From Luteococcus sp038433155 (GTDB taxonomy: Bacteria > Actinomycetota > Actinomycetes > Propionibacteriales > Propionibacteriaceae): a stretch of DNA of 64,000 nucleotides. The stretch spans positions 9,844 to 73,843 of the forward strand of contig NZ_JBCDMW010000006.1 of NCBI RefSeq assembly GCF_038433155.1, written 5' to 3'. Shown in pieces: positions 27,003 through 34,501 of this stretch (positions are counted from its first letter, which is position 1; each line of letters begins with the position of its first letter). The position numbers and the translations under genes are program-made. The notes beneath the pieces were generated by a model that was not told the origin of the DNA, searched no databases, and was given only the letters and a program-made list of their open reading frames with translations.

Positions 27003-28448
27003 ATGCGTGCCCAGAATCCCGGACCCCTGCAGCGGATCGCGCTGCTCGGTTCCGCTGGGCTCCTGATGGTGTCGGGGTGCACCTCCGTCACCCGGCCGGG
27101 CGCTCCCGAGGCGGAGAGCACCCCTCCCTCCAGTCAGCCGACCGTGAGCAGGTCCCCGGGGGAGGCCTCACCGTCGGAAACGGTGGTGAACCAGCCCACC
27201 GAGGCGGCGCTGGTGTGGAGCAGCACCCAGTCACGCCCGGCCAGCGACGTGGTGAATGTGATGGGGCACGCCATCGTGGTGGCCAGCGTCAACAAGCACC
27301 TGGAGGTCCAGGAGCTGGACTTGGTCACCGGGTCGGTGACCTGGGCCCACCGGGTGAGCTCCTCGATGGTCCCGCCCGAGGTGGCGATGCCGGTGACCGT
27401 GCTGAAGGAACGCTACGTCGCCATCCTGGAACCCCTGCGCGGCCCCGGCCAGCGCTCCCGGATGCGGTTGCTGGACATCCAGCAGCGCGGCAAGGCCGTG
27501 GCCGATTCCGACGTCTTCCAGTTCACCAGCTTCCCCGAGGTCTGCCAGGATGACCGCAATGCCGTCTGCGCCAAGGCGCTGACCGGGGTCAAGCCCGTCG
27601 AGGTGCGGCTGGATGCCAACGGCACCAGGTCTTCCCACCCCCTGCCGGACGCCGGCGACAGCTATGAGGACCTGGGCCGCTACGGCCTGGTCCGCTTCCT
27701 GGAACCCAAGAGCCGCAAGGCCGCGATCGGGGTGGAACGCAAGGGCAAGCTGATCTGGCACCGGCTGGAGGCCGACATGTTCGGCAAGCTCTCGCCCAGC
27801 GCCGGCTGGACCTTCAACGCCGCCGGGCCGGTGATCTACGGCACGGCCCGGCTGCCGCGCGCCACGGTGGCCCAGCCGATGCCCCAGCGGCGGCTGACCC
27901 TGGGCTTCGAGGCGGCCACCGGCAAGACCCGGTGGAGCCTGCCGGGGGCCGACATGGGCTGCAATTCCCGCACCGACGTCACCCTCGTCTGCGAGTGGAA
28001 GGCCGGGACGGTCCGCCACAACGGCGAGGTGGTGGGCGGCCGGATGGTGGTCTCCCGGATCGACCCCGAGACCGGACGTCGGCTGTGGACCAGCCGACCC
28101 TTCCAGCTGGCCGGCAAGGATGCCGGGGCGCTGGGCACCAGCGGCACCGGCGTCGTGGTGACCGAGCCCACCGGACGCACCTTCCTGGACGCGGCCACCG
28201 GTGAGGCCCGCCCCGCCCTGCCCAGCGATGTCACCTGGCGACGGGTGACGATCCAGGTGGACAGCATCGACGGACAATTCCAGGGCAGCGCGAAGGTCGG
28301 CACCCGGGCAGCGGTGGTCAACCGCAATGAGCCGGCCACCGAACCCGAGCACTTCTACCAGCCGCTGCCGGACCAGACCGGGGCCAGCTTCGGCAACCTG
28401 CGGGTGCTCAGCCTGGCCGGCCGGGTGATCGCCCTGCGGGTGGGCTGA
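27003..28448 (+). CDS. Lipoprotein with PQQ-like beta-propeller repeats
   Basis: 481 residues from ATG 27003. A lipobox LMVSGC at about residues 20-25 predicts lipid attachment outside the membrane. A Ser/Pro/Thr-rich linker follows, then repeated units of the PQQ/quinoprotein type with the L/F-D-x-x-T-G-x-x-x-W pattern (LDLVTGSVTW, FEAATGKTRW, IDPETGRRLW, LDAATGEARP). Such extracytoplasmic propellers often act as binding or assembly factors. The function is not known. The TauE/SafE gene starts 15 bp downstream, so they may share a transcript. Confidence 0.8.
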   Translation: MRAQNPGPLQRIALLGSAGLLMVSGCTSVTRPGAPEAESTPPSSQPTVSRSPGEASPSETVVNQPTEAALVWSSTQSRPASDVVNVMGHAIVVASVNKHLEVQELDLVTGSVTWAHRVSSSMVPPEVAMPVTVLKERYVAILEPLRGPGQRSRMRLLDIQQRGKAVADSDVFQFTSFPEVCQDDRNAVCAKALTGVKPVEVRLDANGTRSSHPLPDAGDSYEDLGRYGLVRFLEPKSRKAAIGVERKGKLIWHRLEADMFGKLSPSAGWTFNAAGPVIYGTARLPRATVAQPMPQRRLTLGFEAATGKTRWSLPGADMGCNSRTDVTLVCEWKAGTVRHNGEVVGGRMVVSRIDPETGRRLWTSRPFQLAGKDAGALGTSGTGVVVTEPTGRTFLDAATGEARPALPSDVTWRRVTIQVDSIDGQFQGSAKVGTRAAVVNRNEPATEPEHFYQPLPDQTGASFGNLRVLSLAGRVIALRVG

Positions 28449-28463
28449 GGAGGCCGGACGCCG

Positions 28464-29231
28464 GTGGAGCTGATGGCATGGTGGACCCTTCCGTTCGGCC
28501 TGCTGGTGGGTCTGGTGATGGGCAGCCTCGGTGGCGGTGGGGCCATCCTCACCGTCCCGTTGCTGGTCTACCTGCTGCACCAGAGCCCGCACGCCGCCGC
28601 GGAGGGCTCACTGGTCATCATCGCCATCTCATCGCTGATCGGGCTGTGGCCGCATGCCCGGGCCGGCCGGGTGCGGTGGCTCGACGGCCTGGTCTTCGGC
28701 GCCCTGGGGATCGTCGGCTCGATGGTCGGCTCCGCGGCTGCAGCCCGGATCCCCGGGGAACTCCTGCTCAGCCTGTTCAGCGCCCTGCTGCTGGTGGTGG
28801 CCGGAGTGATGTTGCGCTCCCGGCGACGGGGGCGGCCCGACGGCAGCGGGGTGGCCCGGCCCTTCTGGCAACTGCTGCTGACCGCCACCGGGGTGGGCCT
28901 GCTGACCGGCTTCTTCGGGGTGGGCGGTGGTTTCGCCGTCGTGCCGGCCCTGATCCTGGTGCTGGGCTTCGGGGTGCGGGAGGCGATTGCCACCTCCCTG
29001 CTGGTGATTGCCATCAACTGCCTGACCGCCCTGGCCTCCCGGCTGGCGATCGGGGTGCACCTGGACTGGGCGGTGATCCTGCCCTTCGCACTGGGGGCGT
29101 CGGCGGGCAGTCTGGGCGGTGCCCGGATTGCCCGCCGGGCGGACCCGGCGGCCCTGCAGCTGGCCTTCGCCTGGCTGTTGGTGCTGCTGTCCGTGGTGAT
29201 CGGGGCCCAGAACATCCCGCGGCTGTTCTGA
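28464..29231 (+). CDS. TauE/SafE family anion exporter
   Basis: 255 residues and about eight helices in two related halves, each with the family glycine motif (MGSLGGGGAILTVPLLVYLL and GFFGVGGGFAVVPALILVLG). The family moves sulfite, sulfoacetate or other organosulfur anions. The start may be GTG 28464 or ATG 28473; a GAGGAGG sequence precedes. It follows the lipoprotein gene closely. Confidence 0.88.
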   Translation: MELMAWWTLPFGLLVGLVMGSLGGGGAILTVPLLVYLLHQSPHAAAEGSLVIIAISSLIGLWPHARAGRVRWLDGLVFGALGIVGSMVGSAAAARIPGELLLSLFSALLLVVAGVMLRSRRRGRPDGSGVARPFWQLLLTATGVGLLTGFFGVGGGFAVVPALILVLGFGVREAIATSLLVIAINCLTALASRLAIGVHLDWAVILPFALGASAGSLGGARIARRADPAALQLAFAWLLVLLSVVIGAQNIPRLF

Positions 29232-29263
29232 GTGAGGGCTCGCTCGCCGGGCGGTTAGGCGCC

Positions 29264-29419
29264 TCAGCAGGCGATCTGCAATGGCGCGGTGACCTCGTCG
29301 TCCGTGGCGGAGAGAATCACGTCGGCCATCTGGGTGGGGGCCGGGCTGTCGGCCAGCCAGAGCATGCCGGCCAGCAGCCAGAGGCTGACCAGTGCGGCGA
29401 CGAGAGCAAGCGGGGTCAT
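29264..29419 (-). CDS. Small single-span membrane protein, 51 residues
   Basis: ATG 29419 follows AGGAG at proper spacing. The product has one hydrophobic helix (LALVAALVSLWLLAGMLWLA) and a short acidic tail. It resembles the product of 29787-29954: both contain L-W-x2-A-G-x-L-W-x-A-D-S. The function is unknown. It ends 33 bases from the convergent TauE/SafE gene. Confidence 0.6.
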   Translation of the reverse strand: MTPLALVAALVSLWLLAGMLWLADSPAPTQMADVILSATDDEVTAPLQIAC

Positions 29420-29564
29420 GGGCGCTCCTGTTCGGGGGTTCCAGCGGTGATCCCCCGAACACCGCACCTCATCGTCGAGGCGGGGAAACTCTAGCGGGTC
29501 GATCCCGCGGATGGACACCGGGTCTGGGAATTTTGCGAGCCAACCCGGGCCGGACACGACAGGA

Positions 29565-29591
29565 CCCGGCCACCCCGAGACGGGGGCCGGG
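29565..29591 (-). terminator. Hairpin between the two small membrane-protein genes
   Basis: CCCGGCC and GGCCGGG form a short stem around ACCCCGAGACGGG, on the transcript side downstream of the small gene at 29787. The stretch 29420-29786 otherwise contains only short palindromes (for example GACTGATCAGTC at 29637). Confidence 0.45.
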
Positions 29592-29786
29592 CCTGCGCCG
29601 TGACGATTCCGTGTCACGAAGCGGTGTCTGGGGAAAGACTGATCAGTCATGTCCCGGCTGTGGCGTGCCGGACTGTCTGCCGGCCCCAGCTCTTGCGCAG
29701 TAGGTCCAGCGGGCGTCCGCGCGTCACCGACGCCGCAACCGCCGCGGCTACTGCGCGGCGGCCTGAGGCGGCTCCACGGGATCTCT

Positions 29787-29954
29787 TCAAGCAGCCTGAG
29801 CGGCCTGCTGCTCCTGGTACTCCTGCCGGGTGATCGGCTCGCTGCGGTCGGCCAGGACGGCGTCGATGCTGGGCCGGGCGGTCTTGCTGTCGGCCACCCA
29901 CAGGAAGCCGGCAACGGCCCACAGCGCGACGACTGCGACGATCAGAGCGATCAT
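29787..29954 (-). CDS. Small single-span membrane protein, 55 residues
   Basis: ATG 29954 is preceded by GGAAGGA at good spacing. The N-terminal helix (IALIVAVVALWAVAGFLWVA) is followed by DS and a polar, Gln-rich tail (RQEYQEQQAAQAA). The helix end LW-x2-AG-x-LW-x-ADS is shared with the product of 29264-29419, so the two look like paralogues. The function is unknown. Confidence 0.6.
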   Translation of the reverse strand: MIALIVAVVALWAVAGFLWVADSKTARPSIDAVLADRSEPITRQEYQEQQAAQAA

Positions 29955-30215
29955 GTTGGAGTCCTTCCGAAAAGGGTCTGGAGCAAAGGATCATCTGCTT
30001 CCGGCCCCCGCCGGGAAGTCTTGTCTCCGATGGCCCCGCGACCCCCGAAGTTTTCTTGCAGCGGTCCCCACCGCCGTGATCAATGCTGTCATCCAGCCCG
30101 TGTGGATGCAATGGGACGAGGGTCCAACTCGGGAGATCTTCAGCTAGTAATCCCACTGTGACTAGGTGATTAGATGTTGTTCGGTTGACTTGTACGTAGG
30201 TCCTACTAGGGGTTA

Positions 30216-30231
30216 TGTGACCCATGTCACA
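30216..30231. promoter_or_regulatory. CRP/GlxR-type palindrome
   Basis: TGTGACCCATGTCACA is a perfect TGTGA-N6-TCACA dyad, the consensus of the CRP/GlxR family. It lies in the 535-bp spacer between the small membrane-protein gene (minus) and the helicase gene (plus). The ATG of a possible small ORF falls in its centre. Confidence 0.55.
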
Positions 30232-30394
30232 GCCCTTGGACCGGTGGGTGGTGTTCCTCGCCCGTGCTTGGGGAAGTGTGGGGTATGGGCCCACGGAAGC
30301 CAGATCTGCGCGCACTCCGGCGCGCGGCCGTCGGCACCAGGTGGTCCGGGCGCTCGATGGCAGGATTCGCTTTGATCTGGCTGATGACGAGTAA
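30224..30394 (+). CDS. Possible 56-residue small ORF
   Basis: ATG 30224 opens a frame that starts MSQPLDRWVVFLARAWGSVG, becomes Arg-rich and ends in IRFDLADDE. An AGGGG lies about 12 bases upstream. Third-position GC is lower than in neighbouring genes and no family is recognised, so coding status is doubtful. The remainder of 29955-30489 shows no other gene. Confidence 0.3.
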   Translation: MSQPLDRWVVFLARAWGSVGYGPTEARSARTPARGRRHQVVRALDGRIRFDLADDE

Positions 30395-30489
30395 GGCCAG
30401 CGCCTCGGGTTCGGGTAACCTCGGTCTCCCATGTCACTGCCCCGCCGCGGCTCGGCCGCACCGTCAGCCCGGGGGAGGGGTGCAGCGCA

Positions 30490-32253
30490 ATGAGTACCTC
30501 GGCCTTCGAACACAACATTTCGCCGGCCTGGCCCGGGCGCGCCCCATGGGGCACCGCCCGCAGCCTGCGCGCCTGGCAGCAGGAGGCGCTTGACCTCTAC
30601 CTGCGTGACGAGCCCCGGGACTTCCTGGCCGTCGCCACCCCCGGCGCCGGGAAGACCACCTTCGCGCTGCGGGTGGCGGCCGAGCTGCTGCACCGCCGGA
30701 TCGTGGCCCGCATCATCGTCGTCGCCCCCACCGAACACCTCAAGGTGCAATGGGCTGAGGCGGCCAGCAAGGTGGGGATCAACATCGACCCGGGCCTGGG
30801 AGGTTCCAAGCGCGGCCGCTCCAAGGAGTTCGACGGGATCGCGGTGACCTATGCCGGTGTCGCCGCCCGGGTGCACCACTACCGGGCCCGCATCGAGAAC
30901 TTCAAGACCCTGGTGATCCTGGACGAGGTGCACCACGCCGGCGACGCCCTGAGCTGGGGCGACGCCATCCAGGAGGCCTTCCTGCCGGCCACCCGTCGGC
31001 TGGCGCTGACCGGTACCCCGTTCCGCTCCGACGAGTCCCCGATTCCCTTTGTCAACTACGAGGAGCTGCCGTCGGGGGCCAAGCAGTCCCGGGCCGACTA
31101 CACCTACGGCTACGCCGAGGCGCTGCGGGACAATGTGGTGCGTCCGGTGATCTTCATGGCCTACGGCGGGCCGATGCGCTGGCGGACCAAGGCCGGTGAG
31201 GTGTTGGCCGCCAATCTGGGCGAGGCGCTCACCAAGGATCTCACCGCCCATGCCTGGCGCACCGCATTGGACCCCAAGGGCGAGTGGATGCAGTCGGTGC
31301 TCAAGGCCGCCGACATCCGGCTCAGTGAGGTGCGGCGGCATGTGCCCGACGCCGGCGGCCTGGTGATTGCCACCAACCAGACCCAGGCAAGGGCCTATGC
31401 CAAGATCCTGCACCACGTGACCGGGCAGAAGCCCACCGTCGTGCTCTCCGACGAGGAAGGGGCCTCCAAGCGGATCGAGGCCTTCAGTGCCTCCGAGGAC
31501 CGCTGGCTGGTGGCGGTCCGGATGGTCTCCGAGGGCGTCGACGTCCCCCGGTTGGCCGTCGGGGTCTACGCGACGGCCACCTCCACCCCGCTGTTCTTCG
31601 CCCAAGCCGTTGGGCGCTTCGTGCGCACCCGTCGCCGCGGGGAGGTGGCCACCGTCTTCCTGCCCACCGTCCCGGTGATCCTGAGCCACGCCGCGCTGTT
31701 GGAGCAGCAGCGCGACCACGTGCTGGGCGGCAAGAAGAAGTCCGACGAGGACGACCTTTTCGCCCAGGAGGACCTCCTGGTGGAACAGGCCAACCAGGAC
31801 GCCAAGGCCTCCGATGACCTGCTGGGGGAGTGGGAGGCGCTGGAGAGCGTCGCCCAGTTCGACCACGTGATGTTCGACTCCCAGCAGTTCGGGCTGAATG
31901 CCGAGCCCAACTCCCAGGAGGAGCAGGACTACCTGGGCCTGCCCGGGCTGCTGGAGCCCGAGCAGGTGACCGACCTGCTGCGGGAACGCCAGCGCCGCCA
32001 GCTCAAGCGGCAGGAACGGCGGGACAAGAAGGAACACGTCGCTCCGGAGATCAGCCTGCACCGTGCGCTGGAGACCAAGCGCAAGGAGCTGAACTCGCTG
32101 GTCAGCCAGTACGCCCGCTCCCGCGGCATCCCCCACTCCCACATCCATGCCGAGCTCCGACGCCAGGCCGGTGGCCCGCCGCTGTCCCGGGCGTCGACGG
32201 ACCAGGTGGACTCCCGGATTCGCCTGATCCGCAAGTGGCACACCGGCAAGTAG
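30490..32253 (+). CDS. DEAD/DEAH-box helicase, XPB/SSL2-like (COG1061 type)
   Basis: A 587-residue superfamily 2 helicase. Motif I is VATPGAGKTT, motif II DEVHH, motif III LTGTPFRSD, motif V region VRMVSEGVDVPRL and motif VI QAVGRFVRT. An acidic insert and a coiled, Arg/Gln-rich stretch (LLRERQRRQLKRQERRDKK) follow, then a C-terminal tail. Similar helicases are common in Actinobacteria; their role is presumed DNA or RNA remodelling. ATG 30490 has GGGGAGGGG upstream. Confidence 0.88.
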   Translation: MSTSAFEHNISPAWPGRAPWGTARSLRAWQQEALDLYLRDEPRDFLAVATPGAGKTTFALRVAAELLHRRIVARIIVVAPTEHLKVQWAEAASKVGINIDPGLGGSKRGRSKEFDGIAVTYAGVAARVHHYRARIENFKTLVILDEVHHAGDALSWGDAIQEAFLPATRRLALTGTPFRSDESPIPFVNYEELPSGAKQSRADYTYGYAEALRDNVVRPVIFMAYGGPMRWRTKAGEVLAANLGEALTKDLTAHAWRTALDPKGEWMQSVLKAADIRLSEVRRHVPDAGGLVIATNQTQARAYAKILHHVTGQKPTVVLSDEEGASKRIEAFSASEDRWLVAVRMVSEGVDVPRLAVGVYATATSTPLFFAQAVGRFVRTRRRGEVATVFLPTVPVILSHAALLEQQRDHVLGGKKKSDEDDLFAQEDLLVEQANQDAKASDDLLGEWEALESVAQFDHVMFDSQQFGLNAEPNSQEEQDYLGLPGLLEPEQVTDLLRERQRRQLKRQERRDKKEHVAPEISLHRALETKRKELNSLVSQYARSRGIPHSHIHAELRRQAGGPPLSRASTDQVDSRIRLIRKWHTGK

Positions 32254-32280
32254 CGACGGGCCCTCGCGGCGCCGCCGACA

Positions 32281-32690
32281 TCACGGCTTCGGGAAACCCT
32301 TGGTCAGGGTGGGCGGGTCATAGCTCTCGACGAGGGTGCCGGCCACACCGCCGGTGGGTGCCAGCTGCTGCTGCCGGTACTCGACCAGATCGAGTGTGGT
32401 GCCGTCCAGCCGTAGGGTGACGGTGAGCCCCTTCTCTCCCCCGGCCTTGCCACACGTGGGTGAGTGTGATGGTGCCATTCTTCGAGGACTGGGTGGTTCC
32501 AGGTGCCGCGGCGGCCGCCGCGATGAGGGCCCTGCGCATGGTCCCGCTTGCGCCAGGCGACGGCGAAGGTCTCCGCCACCACGTCCTCCGCCAACTGCGG
32601 CCCCACGTGACGCAGACAGTAGGCCATCAGTCGGTCTGCGGTCTCGCCGTGGATGACCGCGAAGCAGCCGCGTCTGTGGTGTTCACATCA
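32281..32690 (-). pseudogene. Remains of an ECF sigma factor fused to the 3' end of another gene
   Basis: On the minus strand, about 32545-32680 encodes sigma region 2 (TADRLMAYCLRHVGPQ, AEDVVAETFAVAWRK); regions 3 and 4 are missing. The sequence then passes into a different frame that reads NGTITLTHVWQ, followed after a +1 shift at the 5-C run 32438-32442 by GEKGLTVTLRLDG and LDLVEYRQQQLAPTGG to the stop at 32281. The second part looks like the C-terminus of a protein encoded beside such sigma factors. An internal deletion plus a frameshift would explain the arrangement. Confidence 0.6.
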
Positions 32691-32788
32691 GGTAGTGCCC
32701 GCACAGGCCTCAGCGTTACCCAGTCCGCGACCGGCGCCATGCCCGGGATCAAGGCGCCCGCGGGCCTTCCGAGCCGCGTCACTGCTGG

Positions 32789-32874
32789 TTTGCGCCACAA
32801 ACCACATCCTGAGTGGGACCCGGTGCATCTATGGCTCTGGCACGGAACGAGGATGCAGTTTGTGGCGCAGACCG
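32789..32874. repeat. Hairpin-forming repeat, left copy
   Basis: An ~86-bp element beginning TTGCGCCACAAACCACATCC and ending GGATGCAGTTTGTGGCGCAG, so its ends are inverted repeats of about 20 bp with two mismatches. A second copy in the same orientation lies at 33882-33968, on the other side of the DUF559 gene. Confidence 0.85.
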
Positions 32875-32941
32875 GTGGCCAGTCGCGGGGCAGGACCCTC
32901 GGGGCGGCCTGCAGTCACGCAGCGCCCCCGGGTCTGAGAAG

Positions 32942-32966
32942 TTGTCCACAGGCGGAGTTGTCCACA
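32942..32966. promoter_or_regulatory. Tandem DnaA-box-like sequences
   Basis: TTGTCCACA occurs twice in direct orientation (32942-32950 and 32958-32966), both within GTTGTCCACAGG. This matches the actinobacterial DnaA-box consensus. The pair lies 51 bases upstream of the DUF559 gene. No origin genes are near, so a role as a regulatory or titration site is more likely than an origin. Confidence 0.6.
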
Positions 32967-32995
32967 GGCAGCCCGATGGCGTGACACAGAAAGGG

Positions 32996-33016
32996 CCCAG
33001 ATTTCAACACTCTGGG
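32996..33016. promoter_or_regulatory. Inverted repeat at the start of the DUF559 gene
   Basis: CCCAGA and TCTGGG, 9 bases apart, end one base before the ATG at 33018. The site is positioned for autorepression by the N-terminal winged-helix domain of the encoded protein, which is an inference. Confidence 0.4.
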
Positions 33017-33017
33017 T

Positions 33018-33872
33018 ATGGAGAATCTCGCGAGCCCCCACGGGGGCATCTGGACAACGAAGGATCTGCTGGCCGCTGGCTGGGGTCAAACCGAGGTGAG
33101 GCATGCACTGACCGCCGGGAAACTGACCCGGCTCCGCAAGGGCTGGTATGCGGATGGCGGCGCGGACGAAGAGACGAAGCGCGCCGTCAGGCTCGGGGGT
33201 GTGGTGAGCTGCGTCTCCGTGCTCAAGCGGGAAGGGGTTTGGGTGCCTGCCTCATCGGATCTCCACCTGCGCTTCTCTCGACACTATTCGGACCGTTCGC
33301 TTCCTTCCGGTGTCGTTCGGTGCCGCCCCCTGCACGGGCCGGAGCGGGCACCGGTGGCGGCGGTTGATGATCTGGGCTTCGCCGTACGAGCCGCGTGGTA
33401 CTGCCTGAGCTCGGAGGATTTCGTGGTGGCAGCCGATTCCCTGGTGAACCTCAAGAAGATGACGAAGGGTGACATCTCCTGCGCGCTGGGGCGGGGCGAT
33501 CGTTTCGAGCGCGTGTTGGCCCTGTGCGCCTGGGCCGAATCCGGCACGGAGAGCCTGACCCGGCTGCGCCTCCAGCGGCACGGGGTGCTGCTCCAGACCC
33601 AGGTGCAGATTGGCCAGATTGGGCGGGTGGACCTGCTGGTGGGGGAACGGCTGATCATCGAGGTGGACAGTAGGGCGCACCACACCGGGGAGGAGAATTA
33701 TCGCAAGGATCGGGAGCGGGATCTGCAGTTGCGCGCCCTGGGGTACATCGTGGTTCGGCTCACCTATGAACAGGTGATGTATCGCTGGGATGAGGTGGAA
33801 CCGCTGATCCTGGCCATGATCCGGCGGGGCGACCAGTGGTGGGCCTCGCGCCGAAGGCGGTTGGTCGCCTGA
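33018..33872 (+). CDS. AbiEi-like HTH + DUF559 (Vsr-like endonuclease fold) protein
   Basis: 284 residues. The N-terminal ~50 residues (GIWTTKDLLAAG, VRHALTAGKLTRLRKGWYA) match the AbiEi-type winged-helix domain of type IV antitoxin-like regulators. The C-terminal ~110 residues carry the DUF559 restriction-endonuclease-like core: GRVDLLVGERLIIEVDS with the acidic pair, RAHH, YRKDRERDLQLRALGY and RLTYEQV. These proteins are abundant orphans in Actinobacteria; nuclease or regulatory roles are suspected but unproven. The gene stands alone, bracketed by two copies of an 86-bp hairpin repeat. Confidence 0.85.
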   Translation: MENLASPHGGIWTTKDLLAAGWGQTEVRHALTAGKLTRLRKGWYADGGADEETKRAVRLGGVVSCVSVLKREGVWVPASSDLHLRFSRHYSDRSLPSGVVRCRPLHGPERAPVAAVDDLGFAVRAAWYCLSSEDFVVAADSLVNLKKMTKGDISCALGRGDRFERVLALCAWAESGTESLTRLRLQRHGVLLQTQVQIGQIGRVDLLVGERLIIEVDSRAHHTGEENYRKDRERDLQLRALGYIVVRLTYEQVMYRWDEVEPLILAMIRRGDQWWASRRRRLVA

Positions 33873-33881
33873 TCCCAGATT

Positions 33882-33968
33882 GTCTGTGCCACAAACCACA
33901 TCCTGAGTGGGGCTCGGTGCACCTATGACGCTGGCCCGGAATCAGAATGCAGTTTGTGGCGCAAACCG
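33882..33968. repeat. Hairpin-forming repeat, right copy
   Basis: A direct copy of the element at 32789-32874, beginning GTCTGTGCCACAAACCACATCC and ending GAATGCAGTTTGTGGCGCAA, about 85% identical by eye. Confidence 0.85.
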
Positions 33969-34007
33969 GGTGTCCCTCGCACTCACTGACCCAGGGGGCA
34001 ATGAGAA

Positions 34008-34033
34008 GTGCCCCGGCCGCAGGGCCGGGGCAC
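34008..34033 (-). terminator. Terminator of the small gene at 34049
   Basis: An 11-bp perfect stem GTGCCCCGGCC/GGCCGGGGCAC with a GCAG loop, 16 bases beyond the stop codon on the minus strand. Confidence 0.7.
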
Positions 34034-34048
34034 GTCAGGGGGTCAGGG

Positions 34049-34195
34049 TCAGCGCTGCTGGATGATCGGCGCGACGGGGGAGGACTGGTTGGCCAGGACG
34101 GGCTCGGCAAAGAGCGCCGCCACCGCAATCAGCACCACGGCGGCGAGGCGTTTGCGCAATCGCTGCTCCTGGGCAGGGTCGGAGCCAATCTTCAT
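34049..34195 (-). CDS. Small membrane protein, 48 residues
   Basis: ATG 34195 opens MKIGSDPAQEQRLRKR followed by one hydrophobic helix (LAAVVLIAVAALFAEPVLA) and a short tail SPVAPIIQQR. The positive residues before the helix predict an N-in orientation. A dedicated hairpin terminator follows, which supports a real transcript. The function is unknown. The upstream frame continues to 34315, but with no recognisable protein. Confidence 0.5.
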   Translation of the reverse strand: MKIGSDPAQEQRLRKRLAAVVLIAVAALFAEPVLANQSSPVAPIIQQR

Positions 34196-34332
34196 GTACC
34201 CGACAGTACGGTGACCAACTTGTACGCACAACGGGTTGGGCGCCCCGGAAGGCCAAGATGATCCTGAGATTCCTTCATGAAATTTAGGATTCAAGGCCAT
34301 TCTGGGGGTGCCCAATGTGCTCGAGAGAACAG

Positions 34333-34384
34333 CTGATCCCAGCCCGTGCGCAGTACGCCCAGTACCGCCACACGTGCTGGGATC
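34333..34384 (-). terminator. Large hairpin downstream of the decarboxylase operon
   Basis: TGATCCCAGCCCGTG (34333-34347) and CACGTGCTGGGATCA (34370-34384) form a 15-bp stem with one mismatch and a 22-base loop containing two AGTAC words. It lies about 120 bases past the oadB-like stop. There is no T-tract, so it could be a processing hairpin or a repeat rather than a terminator. Confidence 0.4.
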
Positions 34385-34501
34385 ACCAGCTCAGCCCGCC
34401 CGGGGAACCGCTGATCTACACCGGTTCCGTGGAATCAGCATTGCCCGTCACTCCCCGGAGTCAGGGCCCGTCGGTCCCCAAGCGGGCCGCGCCGTGCCTT
34501 G

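Noticed and set aside
29637..29648. GACTGATCAGTC palindrome as an operator
   Set aside because: A single 12-bp palindrome far from any supported start codon; no partner site or consensus.
29955..32241. Long minus-strand frame opposite the helicase
   Set aside because: No motifs, antisense composition; the helicase motifs on the plus strand are complete.
32942..32966. Chromosome replication origin
   Set aside because: Only two DnaA boxes, no AT-rich unwinding region and no dnaA, dnaN or parAB genes nearby.
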